From: Paenibacillus polysaccharolyticus | GTDB taxonomy: Bacteria; Bacillota; Bacilli; Paenibacillales; Paenibacillaceae | DNA: 64,000 nucleotides | NCBI RefSeq assembly: GCF_900102085.1 | Contig: NZ_FMVM01000007.1 | Span: 62,001-126,000 of the forward strand | Reading direction: 5' to 3' | Shown: positions 9,033-18,193 of the stretch, one piece after another | How the letters are laid out: the number at the start of each line of letters is the position of its first letter | How positions within the stretch are numbered: position 1 is the first letter of the stretch | Notes under the pieces: model-generated | What the model saw: only the letters and a program-made list of their open reading frames with translations | Told to the model about the DNA's origin: nothing | Databases searched by the model: none | Made by a program: the position numbers and the translations under genes

Positions 9033-9656
9033 TTATGCTTGCAAGCGGGAAACGAGTGCTCGAAGTGCATGACCCCGATGACTGATCGCTTGTTTTTGTT
9101 CCAACGTAAGTTCTGCCATCGTTTTCTCATACTCCGGCACATAGAAGAGGGGATCATATCCGAAGCCACCCTCGCCTGCAGCATCAGCTGTAATCCAGCC
9201 ATCAGCCGAACCCTCAGCTTCATACTTATCTCCACTTGCTGGATCGTAAAGCACCAGTGCGCACACAAATTGAGCAGGACTTAACAACGGTTGCTGGGAA
9301 TCCTCACCTGATTTTAACGCAGCAAGAGCATCCAGTAGCTTGGCATTGTTCTGGGCGTCAGTCGCACCTTCACCAGCATATCTTGCGGAATAAACACCCG
9401 GTTCTCCGTTCAGCAAATCTACACAAAGTCCTGAATCGTCTGCCAGAACAGGAAGCCCGAGCGTATCGCCAACAGCTTTTGCTTTTTTCCATGCATTTTC
9501 GGCAAAGGTAACGCCATCTTCCACGACATCCGGCAGCTCCGGATAGTCAAACATGCTTTTGACCTCTTTGCCCAGCGGAGCAAAAGCATGCGCGAATTCA
9601 CGCACTTTTCCTGCATTGCGGGTGGCAACAATGATAACCGGGCTGTCCAGACTCAT
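9033..9656 (-). CDS. rdgB: XTP/dITP diphosphatase (RdgB/HAM1)
   Basis: A 207-aa house-cleaning enzyme that hydrolyses XTP, dITP and ITP to monophosphates to keep them out of DNA and RNA. Family motifs are clear: IIVATRNAGKVREF at the N-terminus, VEDGVTFAENAWKKA, LADDSGLCVDLLNGEPGVYSARYAG split over the active-site region, GEGGFGYDPLF, and ISHRGHALR at the end. I start at ATG 9656, one base after the rph stop, because the upstream in-frame codons lie inside rph. B. subtilis has the same order (gerM-rph-ysnA). Confidence 0.96.
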   Translation of the reverse strand: MSLDSPVIIVATRNAGKVREFAHAFAPLGKEVKSMFDYPELPDVVEDGVTFAENAWKKAKAVGDTLGLPVLADDSGLCVDLLNGEPGVYSARYAGEGATDAQNNAKLLDALAALKSGEDSQQPLLSPAQFVCALVLYDPASGDKYEAEGSADGWITADAAGEGGFGYDPLFYVPEYEKTMAELTLEQKQAISHRGHALRALVSRLQA

Positions 9657-9657
9657 C

Positions 9658-10413
9658 TTAAGCCTCACCCAATCCACGTGAACCAATCTTCAGCGCAATC
9701 GGCCCAAGAGCTTCTTTTTGCCGCTCGATCATTTCCAAAATTCCTTGTTCGCCAAGTTCCAGCATCGCGTTCAATTCACGGCGGTCAAAGGGTGCTTCCT
9801 CACCTGTTCCCTGAAGCTCCACGTATTTCCCGCTGCCCGTCATCACCAGATTCATGTCCACTTTAGCTTTGGAATCCTCATCATAATTCAGATCCAGTAC
9901 CGGCTGTTCTCCAACAACACCTACACTCACGGAAGCAAGGAAATCCGTGATCGGGAACACCTGCAGTTTATGTTGCTGCGCAATTTTGTTCACAGCGAGC
10001 GCCAGCGCCACAAATGAACCGGTAATGGATGTTGTGCGTGTGCCTCCATCTGCCTGAATGACATCACAATCCAGCGTAATGGTCCGCTCCCCAAGTGCCT
10101 GCAAGTTCACTACCGAACGAAGAGCACGGCCGATCAGTCGTTGAATCTCCATCGTGCGTCCTGTCAGCTTGCCGCGATTCGCTTCACGCTGGTTTCGAGT
10201 ATGAGTAGCACGCGGAAGCATAGAGTATTCCGCTGTAACCCAGCCTTTGCCCTGTCCTTTCATAAAAGGCGGAACACGTTCCTCCACCGTTGCCGTACAG
10301 ATTACCTTTGTATCACCGACTTCAATCAATACAGAGCCCTCGGCGTATTTATTCGTGTTAATTGTTAAATTCATCGGGCGTAGCTGTTCGCTAGTTCGTC
10401 CGTTAGATCTCAT
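9658..10413 (-). CDS. rph: Ribonuclease PH
   Basis: A 251-aa phosphorolytic 3'-5' exoribonuclease that trims the 3' ends of tRNA precursors. Recognisable segments include the N-terminal [66 protein letters not shown] and [17 protein letters not shown]. The length is typical. It lies between gerM and rdgB as in other spore-forming Firmicutes and is probably co-transcribed with rdgB (1-base spacing). Confidence 0.97.
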   Translation of the reverse strand: MRSNGRTSEQLRPMNLTINTNKYAEGSVLIEVGDTKVICTATVEERVPPFMKGQGKGWVTAEYSMLPRATHTRNQREANRGKLTGRTMEIQRLIGRALRSVVNLQALGERTITLDCDVIQADGGTRTTSITGSFVALALAVNKIAQQHKLQVFPITDFLASVSVGVVGEQPVLDLNYDEDSKAKVDMNLVMTGSGKYVELQGTGEEAPFDRRELNAMLELGEQGILEMIERQKEALGPIALKIGSRGLGEA

Positions 10414-10531
10414 ATTTTCTGCCTCCTACGACTTAAGCATCCTGTAATGTTGAACTTCTTCTCTCTTGCAACCATCCTTTATATTTTACCAAAGAGTTTA
10501 GTTAAAAGCACCCTCGAGGCTCTCTTATCTG

Positions 10532-11587
10532 TTAAATCGGGATTTCGTTAATGTATTCTGGCTTGGACACCGGCGCACTGTAATCCCGGTTATCATCACC
10601 TTTGACCGTTTTCTGCCCGTTCCATTCAATCTGCACTTTGGCATCTTTGCTGGCTGTATTCTCCGCGGTTGTCAGGACAACGGACTGCAACAACTCACTA
10701 GGTACCATATCCCCTTCTGTGAACATATCATCCTTCAGCGCAACCGTTACCGTGCCATCCTCAGACGTCTTAACCGACTGCAATTCCGTTCCACCTGTCA
10801 TCACTTCTTCCAGTTCTCCATCCTTGGCTGGTCCCTTGATCAACTCGTTTAAAGCGGCCTGAACGCGGTCTCCACTTGGAGCAACTAGCCGTGTAACTGG
10901 AACATAATACTGCACACCAGCAGGAGAAGCGGCTGAAAAATAAACCGTCACAGGACTGCTGTTTGTTGTGAAGGATTCACCTAAATCCAGATTAATGCCT
11001 ACCGCACGATTCAGCGGCTCCGGAAGGGGTGTACTATTGACAGGCATTTGACTCAGCTTTTTGCCATCCACCCAAATCTGTACATGGTTTACCTCAGGCG
11101 TTCCTGTGAGCGTCCACGTTACGGCTTCCAGCATTTTACGCTCATCTTTGGCATCATATTTGGCAAAGTTACCCGAGAACTCGACAACAGCAAGCTTGTC
11201 ATCCGAATGAATGGTTACATTCTGCACTACCGTTCCCTGTGGCAATACACCCTTGAAGCCTTCAGGTAACATTCCAGCATATGCTCCGCCTGTAACCAAA
11301 GTATCCAGAGCTGTCTTCGGGCTACTTACATCGGTTCCGGATGGAAGGGTTAACGAGACTGGAGCGAGCATCCCTTGCTGGTCTTGTAAATACACCGTCG
11401 TGAGCGGAAGCGTTGCGAGCTTTCCATTACCTTCAGCGGCCTGAATCATAGCGGCTTCCTGAATACGTGGCGGCGGATCAATCGCTTCTGAAGATTGAGC
11501 ACCGAACATTCCACAACCAGATAATACGACAGGAATGCCAAGCAAAGCCGCTGCCGATGCCTTACGTAAAGATGGGATTTTTCTCAT
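10532..11587 (-). CDS. gerM: GerMN-domain spore germination lipoprotein
   Basis: A 351-aa exported lipoprotein. The N-terminal signal ends in a lipobox (VVLSGCGMFG). Two GerMN domains follow (about residues 60-190 and 210-325), each with VYLQD/VYFSA strands and conserved LNELIKGP or LDTLVTGG helices. GerM is needed for sporulation and germination in B. subtilis and sits at the forespore membrane interface. The position upstream of rph-rdgB repeats the Bacillus synteny, which supports the assignment. A roughly 395-base gap upstream, before the divergent pgpA-like gene, contains repeat copy A. Confidence 0.92.
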   Translation of the reverse strand: MRKIPSLRKASAAALLGIPVVLSGCGMFGAQSSEAIDPPPRIQEAAMIQAAEGNGKLATLPLTTVYLQDQQGMLAPVSLTLPSGTDVSSPKTALDTLVTGGAYAGMLPEGFKGVLPQGTVVQNVTIHSDDKLAVVEFSGNFAKYDAKDERKMLEAVTWTLTGTPEVNHVQIWVDGKKLSQMPVNSTPLPEPLNRAVGINLDLGESFTTNSSPVTVYFSAASPAGVQYYVPVTRLVAPSGDRVQAALNELIKGPAKDGELEEVMTGGTELQSVKTSEDGTVTVALKDDMFTEGDMVPSELLQSVVLTTAENTASKDAKVQIEWNGQKTVKGDDNRDYSAPVSKPEYINEIPI

Positions 11588-11787
11588 GATTCACGTTCCC
11601 CCTCATCATTTTTACAGTTTGTACTACCATGTATACGAGCCTTCGTTCAAAAAATAACTACTTTTTGCACAAGCTCCTGCTTAATCTGGCAATCTTCATG
11701 TGATACCAACATAAAAGCAACGCGATACGGTTAATAACGTATGTAAGTAAGATGTATGCAATCATCAATATATAAGTTGAACGATTC

Positions 11788-11939
11788 TTTTACACGTTAA
11801 CGGAGAGGACAGAAAAAACCTGAAGAAGCGAAGCGTTCGCCTTTATCAGCGGATTTTCACCTTGATAAAAGGTAATTAAAAAATCTGCGGATAACAGCGA
11901 TCGGAAGGTTCTGCTGTCATCGGAGTGTTCCCGTGTAAA
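11788..11939. repeat. Dispersed TIR element, copy A (152 bp)
   Basis: It starts with TTTACACGTTAACGGAGAGG and ends with CCGTGTAAA, so the ends are inverted repeats. The middle holds GCGAAGCGTTCGCCTTTATC, a small hairpin around a TTACC/GGTAA-type stem, and AACAGCGATCGGAAGG. Matching copies lie at 21364-21515 and 40448-40637. It ends 43 bases before the pgpA-like start, so it sits in that gene's 5' region. Confidence 0.75.
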
Positions 11940-11982
11940 CCTCTTCGTTCAATTTATATTTACACCAGAGGAGGATTCGCCC

Positions 11983-12549
11983 ATGGAACATCCGGAGCAG
12001 GAAAAAATCCCTTACAGTCTGAATAGCCGCAAAGTTGCTGAAGCAACAAGGGAATGGTTACACAAACGGGGCGTCACGATCCCTGAGATCGCAGAACTGG
12101 TCATGTTGCTTCAGAAAAAGTACTATCCTGGACTGACGATGGAAGAATGCATTGAGAACGTGGAGATGGTTTTGAAAAAACGTGAGGTTCAGAACGCTGT
12201 CCTGACGGGTATCCAGCTTGATCTGCTGGCAGAACAAGGACAACTGATCTCTCCTTTGCAAGAGATGATTGAGAACGATGAAGGACTGTATGGCGTAGAT
12301 GAAATTCTCGCCTTCTCAATTGTGAATGTATATGGCAGTATCGGATTTACCAATTACGGTTATGTGGACAAGCTGAAACCTGGGGTATTGGAACGTCTCA
12401 ATGACAAAAGCCTGGGACCTGTGCATACGTTCTTCGACGATATTGTCGGGGCCATCGCTTCAGCCGCGAGTAGCCGGATCGCTCACCGCAAACAATCCGA
12501 GATGGAAGAGGCACTCGGAGAAAAGCCAGTCAGCGACGACAAGATTTAG
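11983..12549 (+). CDS. pgpA: Phosphatidylglycerophosphatase A (YutG type)
   Basis: A 188-aa protein of the PgpA/YutG family, which removes the phosphate of phosphatidylglycerol phosphate. Visible family features are VMLLQKKYYPGLTMEECIENVEMVL, the VGIQLD-like LTGIQLDLLAEQG region, YGVDEILAFSIVNVYGSIGFTNYGYVDK read in pieces, and HTFFDDIVGAIASAASSRIAH near the end. It lacks obvious long TM helices, as in the soluble Gram-positive type. The ATG has an AGAGGAGGA site 8 bases upstream. A terminator at 12584-12614 separates it from the converging operon. Confidence 0.85.
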   Translation: MEHPEQEKIPYSLNSRKVAEATREWLHKRGVTIPEIAELVMLLQKKYYPGLTMEECIENVEMVLKKREVQNAVLTGIQLDLLAEQGQLISPLQEMIENDEGLYGVDEILAFSIVNVYGSIGFTNYGYVDKLKPGVLERLNDKSLGPVHTFFDDIVGAIASAASSRIAHRKQSEMEEALGEKPVSDDKI

Positions 12550-12583
12550 TTTTAGATGGGTAGTCGAAGAAAACAAGTCAAAA

Positions 12584-12614
12584 AAGCGGCCGGTGCAGGC
12601 CGCTTCTTTATTTT
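12584..12614. terminator. Bidirectional Rho-independent terminator
   Basis: AAGCGGCC-GGTGCA-GGCCGCTT forms a perfect 8-bp stem with a 6-base loop, followed by a T-rich tract on the plus strand and preceded by A-rich sequence. It lies between the converging pgpA and ferric-reductase-like genes. Confidence 0.85.
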
Positions 12615-12639
12615 ATATGGCTAATTCATGTTGCAACAC

Positions 12640-13293
12640 CTATTTGAGTTGCTCTTGCCTCAAAGGCACAGCCAATCCGTAGGTTTCTGCCCATTTTCTA
12701 TCTTTCATCGATTCTGATTCATTCCGTTTGGGTCCAATCGTGATCTCCGGTCCTTTTCGCTCTCGCATCAGACCACGCAATACCGTAATACCAATAATGC
12801 TGATTCCGGTAAATACATACATCAGACGCATGATCACGTGACCCGAATCACTTCCCGTTACCATGCCATGAATCAATAACCCGGCAAATACCGGATAGGA
12901 TAACATGTGGAACATAAACCACCATTTGCGCCCCAGCTTGTTGCGTAGATCACTGGACAATAACACGATCAGCAAGCCGTAGAAAGCTAGCGTGCCCAGC
13001 CCCGTGCCAATCGGGTGCACCGACGCTGTAAAAGGAATCAACAGTTCTCTCCAGGTAAACGGGCTGTAGTGATCAATAACCAATGTGAGTGCATGAGTGA
13101 TGCCAAGTCCAAAAGCAAGCCAGGTTGTTCGTGTATGCCACTCAAACATGACAGCTTTGGGTCTCCCCTTGGCGATAGGCATCCCTTGAGCAATGCCTAG
13201 AAATACACCAGCAAAAAGCAGTACATATGCAGCAATCCCACTAATACGAATGATATTCCACGTTGGCAGATAATCTACAATCCACTGTGCCAT
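12640..13293 (-). CDS. Ferric-reductase-like transmembrane protein (heme b cytochrome type)
   Basis: A 217-aa integral membrane protein with about six TM helices. It has histidines typical of the ferric reductase/YedZ-like superfamily (EWHTRTTWLAFGLGITHALTLVIDHY and MFHMLSYPVFAGLLIHGM), which would ligate two b hemes. I use ATG 13293 with GGGGGAA upstream rather than the TTG at 13308. It follows apbE by 37 bases, so the operon probably builds a membrane electron-transfer unit that passes electrons to a covalently flavinylated partner. The C-terminal 30 residues are hydrophilic and cytoplasmic. Confidence 0.78.
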   Translation of the reverse strand: MAQWIVDYLPTWNIIRISGIAAYVLLFAGVFLGIAQGMPIAKGRPKAVMFEWHTRTTWLAFGLGITHALTLVIDHYSPFTWRELLIPFTASVHPIGTGLGTLAFYGLLIVLLSSDLRNKLGRKWWFMFHMLSYPVFAGLLIHGMVTGSDSGHVIMRLMYVFTGISIIGITVLRGLMRERKGPEITIGPKRNESESMKDRKWAETYGLAVPLRQEQLK

Positions 13294-13330
13294 AACCGGT
13301 TCCCCCAAATCTATGAGACTTGTCCCGTTC

Positions 13331-14377
13331 CTATTCGATCAAGCTAAAACGATGATCCGGGTCGAAGCCAGGCCAGCACTCAGCAAGTGTTGATGGATTT
13401 CCTCTAAAATAAACGTTTGCCTCTCGAGTGATCCAAAGAACATCATGTCGGTCATAATGTCGATTAAGCCAGTTCACTGCTTCCGCACTTCCCAAGATTG
13501 ATACAGTCTTGGCTATAATTTCGCACTGCGAAGCATGCTGACCAACGACGGTACATTGTAAAATGTCTGTGTCCGCCGGTTTCATCGTCCGTGGATCGAT
13601 AAGATGATGTGCTGTATAACCCTTGTCGTCTTGCCACTGTCTACGTGTAATCCCTGATGTGGCGACAGCCCCTCGTTGTAGGCGTACCGTCCCCGACACA
13701 TCTTGCATCTGTGGAAACGGACTGGTTACCTCCAGCGTCCATTGAGGATGGTCTGTCGTACCCCATACCTGAATATCACCGCCTGCATTAATCATTCCCG
13801 CAGGAATGTTCATTCTCTTCTGCAGCCAGTCCGCGATACGTTCTACAGCCCAGCCTTTTACAATACCGCCAAGATCCAGCTCCGTTCCCGGGTCGAGATG
13901 AACCATCCGGCTCCCTTCCCGCTGAATCCAGCTTGGACGACTGTAGTCATATGGATCTCCCTTCATGCCAGCGGCTTCCGATTTTAATATAGGTAATAGA
14001 CGCTCCAGCAAAGGCCGCTGGGATGCTCGCTGATGTATCTTTTCAAAGCTTGTATCATATCCCGATGAACGAAGAGCTTTCATGATGCCGGGTTGGAAGA
14101 TGCCTTCCGTTTGTCCGATATATCCATATGCTAAGCTGAGCACCTCATCCATCGCAGCCGAGACAGAGATCCATCCTTGACTCTCATTCAGACGATTTAA
14201 TTCACTGTCAGCCACAAAACGGCTAAAACGCTGCTCCTGTGTTTCAAACCAGTTTTTGACGAGGGAGGCGGCGTGTTCCGCCTGTTCTCTATCTGCCAGA
14301 AACTGCACTTCCACCTTCGTGTTCATCGCGTGAAAATAAAATCGGAGGGGACGTACAGCCTGCTCTGTGCGGCTCAT
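13331..14377 (-). CDS. apbE: FAD:protein FMN transferase
   Basis: A 348-aa enzyme that attaches FMN from FAD to Thr/Ser of target proteins. Family motifs are MNTKVEVQFLADRE, RFSRFVADSELNRLN, LDLGGIVKGWAVERIADWL (Mg/FAD site), GMINAGGDIQVWG, VATSGITRRQW and HHLIDPRTMKPADTDI. There is no signal peptide or lipobox, so it acts in the cytoplasm, unlike many ApbE lipoproteins. It overlaps the small upstream exported protein by 4 bases and precedes the ferric-reductase-like gene. No recognisable FMN-bind domain is encoded next to it, which is odd. Confidence 0.93.
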   Translation of the reverse strand: MSRTEQAVRPLRFYFHAMNTKVEVQFLADREQAEHAASLVKNWFETQEQRFSRFVADSELNRLNESQGWISVSAAMDEVLSLAYGYIGQTEGIFQPGIMKALRSSGYDTSFEKIHQRASQRPLLERLLPILKSEAAGMKGDPYDYSRPSWIQREGSRMVHLDPGTELDLGGIVKGWAVERIADWLQKRMNIPAGMINAGGDIQVWGTTDHPQWTLEVTSPFPQMQDVSGTVRLQRGAVATSGITRRQWQDDKGYTAHHLIDPRTMKPADTDILQCTVVGQHASQCEIIAKTVSILGSAEAVNWLNRHYDRHDVLWITREANVYFRGNPSTLAECWPGFDPDHRFSLIE

Positions 14378-14706
14378 GATGCACCTGTGCGTGACTGGTA
14401 ATTGCCATGATTGCTTTCAGAGCCCGAGCGCAGCGAATTGGCCTGATCCTGATTTGACCCAACCGAGTATCCGTCTGTACCCCAATTGTACTGATCCGTA
14501 CCGTCTGGAGACCATTCATCCATCACATCGTCACGTGAATCCACCCGTGTGGAAGCTGTTATTCCAGTGTCTGTCCCATTCGCCGCCGCATAAGCTACGT
14601 CAAATGCATCCGAGGTTCTTACATATTGAAAGAGTGCAGCCACCGTTAATGTAGCCGCAGCCGAAGCTTGCCATTTCCGCCATTGGTTCCGTTTACGTCT
14701 TGTCAT
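14374..14706 (-). CDS. Small membrane-anchored, Ser/Asp/Gly-rich protein of the ApbE operon
   Basis: A 110-aa protein with a basic N-terminus (MTRRKRNQWRKW), one hydrophobic segment at about 14-30 that could be a signal anchor, and a low-complexity acidic, Ser/Gly/Asn-rich exterior. It starts the three-gene apbE operon and overlaps apbE by 4 bases. Its place is where an FMN-binding target protein would be expected, but no full FMN_bind domain is visible; the DGTDQYNWGTDGYSVG segment is only weakly suggestive. Function unknown. Confidence 0.72.
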   Translation of the reverse strand: MTRRKRNQWRKWQASAAATLTVAALFQYVRTSDAFDVAYAAANGTDTGITASTRVDSRDDVMDEWSPDGTDQYNWGTDGYSVGSNQDQANSLRSGSESNHGNYQSRTGAS

Positions 14707-14817
14707 CGCTTATCCCTGCTTTCCATAGCGAAGTTCATAGTTGTATAATAGGCTCCCTGGCTTAAAGGAAGCTGAATAAACGGTTAACCGCGCCTAAAGC
14801 TTTTTGTTTTTTCTCAC

Positions 14818-14858
14818 AAAAAAAGCCCCAAACAGGTAAATCCTGCTTAGGGATAGGG
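14818..14858 (-). terminator. Rho-independent terminator after the MBL-fold gene
   Basis: On the minus strand CCCTAAGCAGG-ATTTA-CCTGTTTGGGG forms a stem-loop followed by CTTTTTTT. It lies 70 bases past the MBL-fold hydrolase stop codon. Confidence 0.75.
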
Positions 14859-14927
14859 ATGAGATCACTATTTGAAAAAAGCTATTAATATCTGTGCCAA
14901 AATGTGTTTATATGCAACCTATGACTA

Positions 14928-15926
14928 CTAGCTAGTTAAATGTTGAAAATAAATGATTCCGTTAGCCTGTTGTACCTGTCCCGCCAAACCACGCCGAGTT
15001 AATTCCTGCAGATGCGCCAGTGTTTCGCTCATGGCAAAACGTAATTGATGTATTCCAAGCCGATCACCAAACAAATGCAAGCAGATATCATATGCGTGAG
15101 CAGGGCCTTCCTGCATACGTTCCGTCAGTTTGCCCAGACGCTCTTCATGGTGAGCGAGCAATTCGATGGTTCGTTCCGTAAAACGGGTAAACGGATTTCG
15201 ATGACCCGGATATGCACGTTCCACTGTAAAAGTGCTCAGACGCCGCAATCCGTCCATGTATGACAGTAGAGGTTCTGTATCACTGCCCGGTTGCAAACTG
15301 ATATTGGGCGAAATTTGGGGTAAAACGGCATCTCCGCACAAAATCTCTCTTGATTCAGGAGCATAGAATGAGAGATGACCCGGGGCATGTCCGCCCGTTT
15401 CCACAGCGGTCCATGCTTTTCCACCCATATGCACGGTTTCACCATCTGCAACGATGGTTACCTCCGGGAGCGGGGTAATTTGTGAGATAAATGTTCTCAT
15501 ATGTTCCTTAATCTCAACCGTTTTTTGTTGCGGCATGCCATGAAGAAGGTAATACTCCGGCAGTCTCTCTTCAATGCTCGCCCCGGTTCCCCACATAAAA
15601 TCTGTCTCCTGGCGGGAGCGTGCTGACATTAACACGGGTGCACCCGACATCTGCTGCATCCAGCCGGACAATCCCAGATGATCCGGATGATGATGTGTCA
15701 GTACAATCTGATGAATATGTTGAAAGGTCAAGCCGAGTCCAGCCAACGCTTCATGCCACTCCTGCTCCGTCTCCGCTGTACGCGGTCCTGGATCAATAAT
15801 GCTGACCTTGCCATCCGGTTCGGTTAAAATATAACTGTTTACCCATCGAAGTGGAAAAGACATCGTGATTTGAATACGGTGCATTCCCTCTGGCATAGAT
15901 AAGGATTCGGTTCTTGTACGTTTCAT
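14928..15926 (-). CDS. MBL-fold metallo-hydrolase
   Basis: A 332-aa protein with the metallo-beta-lactamase metal motif LTHHHPDHLGLSGW (HxHxDH), the later GGHAPGHLSFYAPESREILCGDAVLP stretch (His and Asp ligands, read in parts) and a PGHRNPF third-site His. The C-terminal about 80 residues look like the winged helix seen in LACTB2/glyoxalase-II-like members. Hydrolysis of a thioester or similar bond is likely; the substrate is unknown. I start at ATG 15926 behind GAGAGGGG; the upstream in-frame ATG at 15950 lacks a site. It follows the methyltransferase by 24 bases. Confidence 0.88.
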   Translation of the reverse strand: MKRTRTESLSMPEGMHRIQITMSFPLRWVNSYILTEPDGKVSIIDPGPRTAETEQEWHEALAGLGLTFQHIHQIVLTHHHPDHLGLSGWMQQMSGAPVLMSARSRQETDFMWGTGASIEERLPEYYLLHGMPQQKTVEIKEHMRTFISQITPLPEVTIVADGETVHMGGKAWTAVETGGHAPGHLSFYAPESREILCGDAVLPQISPNISLQPGSDTEPLLSYMDGLRRLSTFTVERAYPGHRNPFTRFTERTIELLAHHEERLGKLTERMQEGPAHAYDICLHLFGDRLGIHQLRFAMSETLAHLQELTRRGLAGQVQQANGIIYFQHLTS

Positions 15927-15950
15927 GGTCTTTCCCCTCTCTCGAGTCAA

Positions 15951-16694
15951 TTAGTCAGTAGGACGATGTCCTACAAAGATCATGCGCGGCGAAGTCTGCT
16001 CGTCATACTTCTCTTCGTCGTATCCCCCGTGAACCTGATCAACCTGAAGATCTGCATCCTCCAGCATTTCACTCAGTTGCTCTCGCGAGTAAAGCTTGAC
16101 ACTTTCCTTATAGATTCGTGGCTCAGTTCCGGCAGAGATGTCCGTGATATGTATTTCCTTTTGCACAAACCCGTCTCGTATCCTGCGATATTCCTCAATC
16201 CGTTGCCCTTCATCTTCACGAACAGAGTGCTGTACCAGATGTTTTTGCACGTAGGCTGTATTGATAAAGTCAAGAATGAAACTACCTTCAGGCCTCAACA
16301 TTCGATGAATGGCACGCAGAACCTTCAATTGTTCAATATCCTCAGGGAAGTATCCAAACGAAGTGAACAGGTTAACTACAGCATCGAATCCACCGCCAAG
16401 AGGGATTTTGCGCATGTCGGCATGACACCATCTAACCCGATGATCGGCATCCAGTTCTCTGGCTTCACGCAGAAGCACATCGGATAAGTCTACTCCCGTC
16501 ACCTGGAAGCCAGCGTCCGCAAGCGCAAGAGAATGCCTGCCCATCCCGCAGCAGAGATCGAGCACTTCTGCACGAGGGCGAAGCTTCAGCCAGTTAATCA
16601 TCTTATGTACTTCCTCATAAGCACCATGCACATCCCGGTGTTTGTATACGAGCAGATAATCTTCGCCAAAACTCTTTTCGTACCATGCCGTCAT
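15951..16694 (-). CDS. Class I SAM-dependent methyltransferase
   Basis: A 247-aa protein with a Rossmann SAM-binding site: motif I VLDLCCGMGRHSLALAD, motif II GVDLS, motif III FDAVVNLFTSFGYF, then an EGSFILDF strand. The N-terminus MTAWYEKSFGEDYLLVYKHRD is common in this cytosolic family. The substrate is unknown. ATG 16694 has a GGAGGG 12 bases upstream, rather far; ATG 16718 is an alternative start. It is probably co-transcribed with the MBL-fold gene. Confidence 0.85.
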   Translation of the reverse strand: MTAWYEKSFGEDYLLVYKHRDVHGAYEEVHKMINWLKLRPRAEVLDLCCGMGRHSLALADAGFQVTGVDLSDVLLREARELDADHRVRWCHADMRKIPLGGGFDAVVNLFTSFGYFPEDIEQLKVLRAIHRMLRPEGSFILDFINTAYVQKHLVQHSVREDEGQRIEEYRRIRDGFVQKEIHITDISAGTEPRIYKESVKLYSREQLSEMLEDADLQVDQVHGGYDEEKYDEQTSPRMIFVGHRPTD

Positions 16695-16820
16695 GTCAAT
16701 CTTCGCCCTCCGTATCATAAGTTATCCTTATCCGCATTGAGCAGATTTTGCTGGCCAGAACACCCCACGCTAAGCTAAAACTAGCGTCCGTTTTGAATCA
16801 TTTCAAATTATTGTAACGCT

Positions 16821-16986
16821 TTAGGGCGTGTCTGAAAACTCCGAAGGGAGCAGATTTTGCCGGATTTTCGTTCCAAGCCAGGAAGTTCTCCGCAGGCGTG
16901 CCGGAGCACGTCAAGGGGAAGTGACGCAGCAGGGGGCGAAAAGACGATAAAAGATGCACTTCAGCGAGTTTTAAGACACGGCCTAG
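16821..16986. repeat. MITE-like element (about 166 bp) with imperfect 21-bp terminal inverted repeats
   Basis: The left end TTAGGGCGTGTCTGAAAACTC and the complement of the right end (CTAGGCCGTGTCTTAAAACTC) match at 18 of 21 positions. The interior is GC-richer than its surroundings and non-coding, with a hairpin around GCAGGCGTGCCGGAGCACG. No clear target-site duplication was identified. It lies between divergent genes and is the main content of the 412-base gap 16695-17106. Confidence 0.7.
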
Positions 16987-17106
16987 AACCCAAACTCAAA
17001 ATGATCGTCTGCCACCCTCATTGAACGCCTCTACAACGCAAGATATAATGTTAGACATATCATGCTCCTACGAATCGGTTAAATACATACAACAGGAGGT
17101 GTTCTT

Positions 17107-17982
17107 ATGATTCGTATCGGACTTACGGGATGGGGCGATCAGGAAGACCTCTATCCAAACCGTACCCAAGCGAAGGACAAGCTGCGTCTGTACGGACAAT
17201 ATTTTTCCACGGTGGAGGTAGACAGTTCCTTCTACGCCGTGCAACCTCGCGACCGGATGGCCCGCTGGGCTTCGGAGACTCCTGAATCATTTTCATTTAT
17301 CGTGAAAGCCTATCAGGGAATGACGGGACATCTACGGGGCAAGCCGTATTTTGCCAGCACGTCCGAGATGTACAAAGCTTTTCGTGAATCGCTTGAACCT
17401 GTGATCGAAGCAGGCAAGATGCAGGCTGCCTTGTTTCAATATCCCCCTTGGTTTGAGTGCAACCGGGACAACGTCAATGAACTACGGGAAGTAAAGCTCC
17501 GTATGGAGGGCATTCCATGCGTAATCGAATTTCGTCACCAGAGCTGGTATGCGGACAACATGCGTGAGCGCACGCTTCATTTTCTAAAAGAACAAGGATG
17601 GATTCATAGCGTCTGTGACGAACCACAGGCAGGGCCAGGCTCTATTCCCATTGTGCCCGTCGCAACGGATTCCCGGATGACACTCGTCCGCATGCATGGA
17701 CGCAACGTATCCGGCTGGCAACAAAACGGCGCACCAAACTGGCGTGAGACACGTTATCTGTATCGCTACAACGAACAGGAGTTGTCGGAATGGAAAGTTT
17801 ATCTGGAACAGCTGCAGGAGCAGAGTGAGGATGTGTTTGTTATTTTTAACAATAACTCTGCCGGAGATGCAGCAACCAACGCCCAGATGATGATGGAACT
17901 GCTAGGTCAGCCTATCAAACCATTCCCCGACCGCACCGAGCCAGAAAAGGAAGAGGGTCCTGAGCAGCTGGAGTTGTTTTAA
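17107..17982 (+). CDS. DUF72 domain-containing protein (YecE/YunF-like)
   Basis: A 291-aa TIM-barrel-like protein of the DUF72 family. Recognisable parts are IRIGLTGWGDQEDLYP at the start, YFSTVEVDSSFYA, FSFIVKAYQGMTGH, AALFQYPPWFEC, CVIEFRHQSWY, VRMHGRN and VFVIFNNNSAGDAATNA. The biochemical function of this widespread family is not established. It has an ACAGGAGGTG site before the ATG, is transcribed alone, and is followed by a bidirectional terminator. Confidence 0.92.
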   Translation: MIRIGLTGWGDQEDLYPNRTQAKDKLRLYGQYFSTVEVDSSFYAVQPRDRMARWASETPESFSFIVKAYQGMTGHLRGKPYFASTSEMYKAFRESLEPVIEAGKMQAALFQYPPWFECNRDNVNELREVKLRMEGIPCVIEFRHQSWYADNMRERTLHFLKEQGWIHSVCDEPQAGPGSIPIVPVATDSRMTLVRMHGRNVSGWQQNGAPNWRETRYLYRYNEQELSEWKVYLEQLQEQSEDVFVIFNNNSAGDAATNAQMMMELLGQPIKPFPDRTEPEKEEGPEQLELF

Positions 17983-18075
17983 ACAGAAAAAAAAGACAGT
18001 ACATTGGGACTCACCTATAGTTAAATCAGTTAGTGTTCATATCTGAACTCAAATATTTAAAATAAACAACCTAAA

Positions 18076-18104
18076 AAGGTGCCTCTGTTGAGGCACCTTA
18101 TCCT
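18076..18104. terminator. Bidirectional Rho-independent terminator
   Basis: AAGGTGCCTC-TGTT-GAGGCACCTT is a perfect 10-bp stem with a 4-base loop, between the converging DUF72 and WG-repeat genes. Confidence 0.8.
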
Positions 18105-18193
18105 GGCTCCCATACAACGAATCGTATGAACGCCAATGACATGGTAACTATACTACGGCTCATTATCCCAAACACTGATGTACCGAAAGGTAT

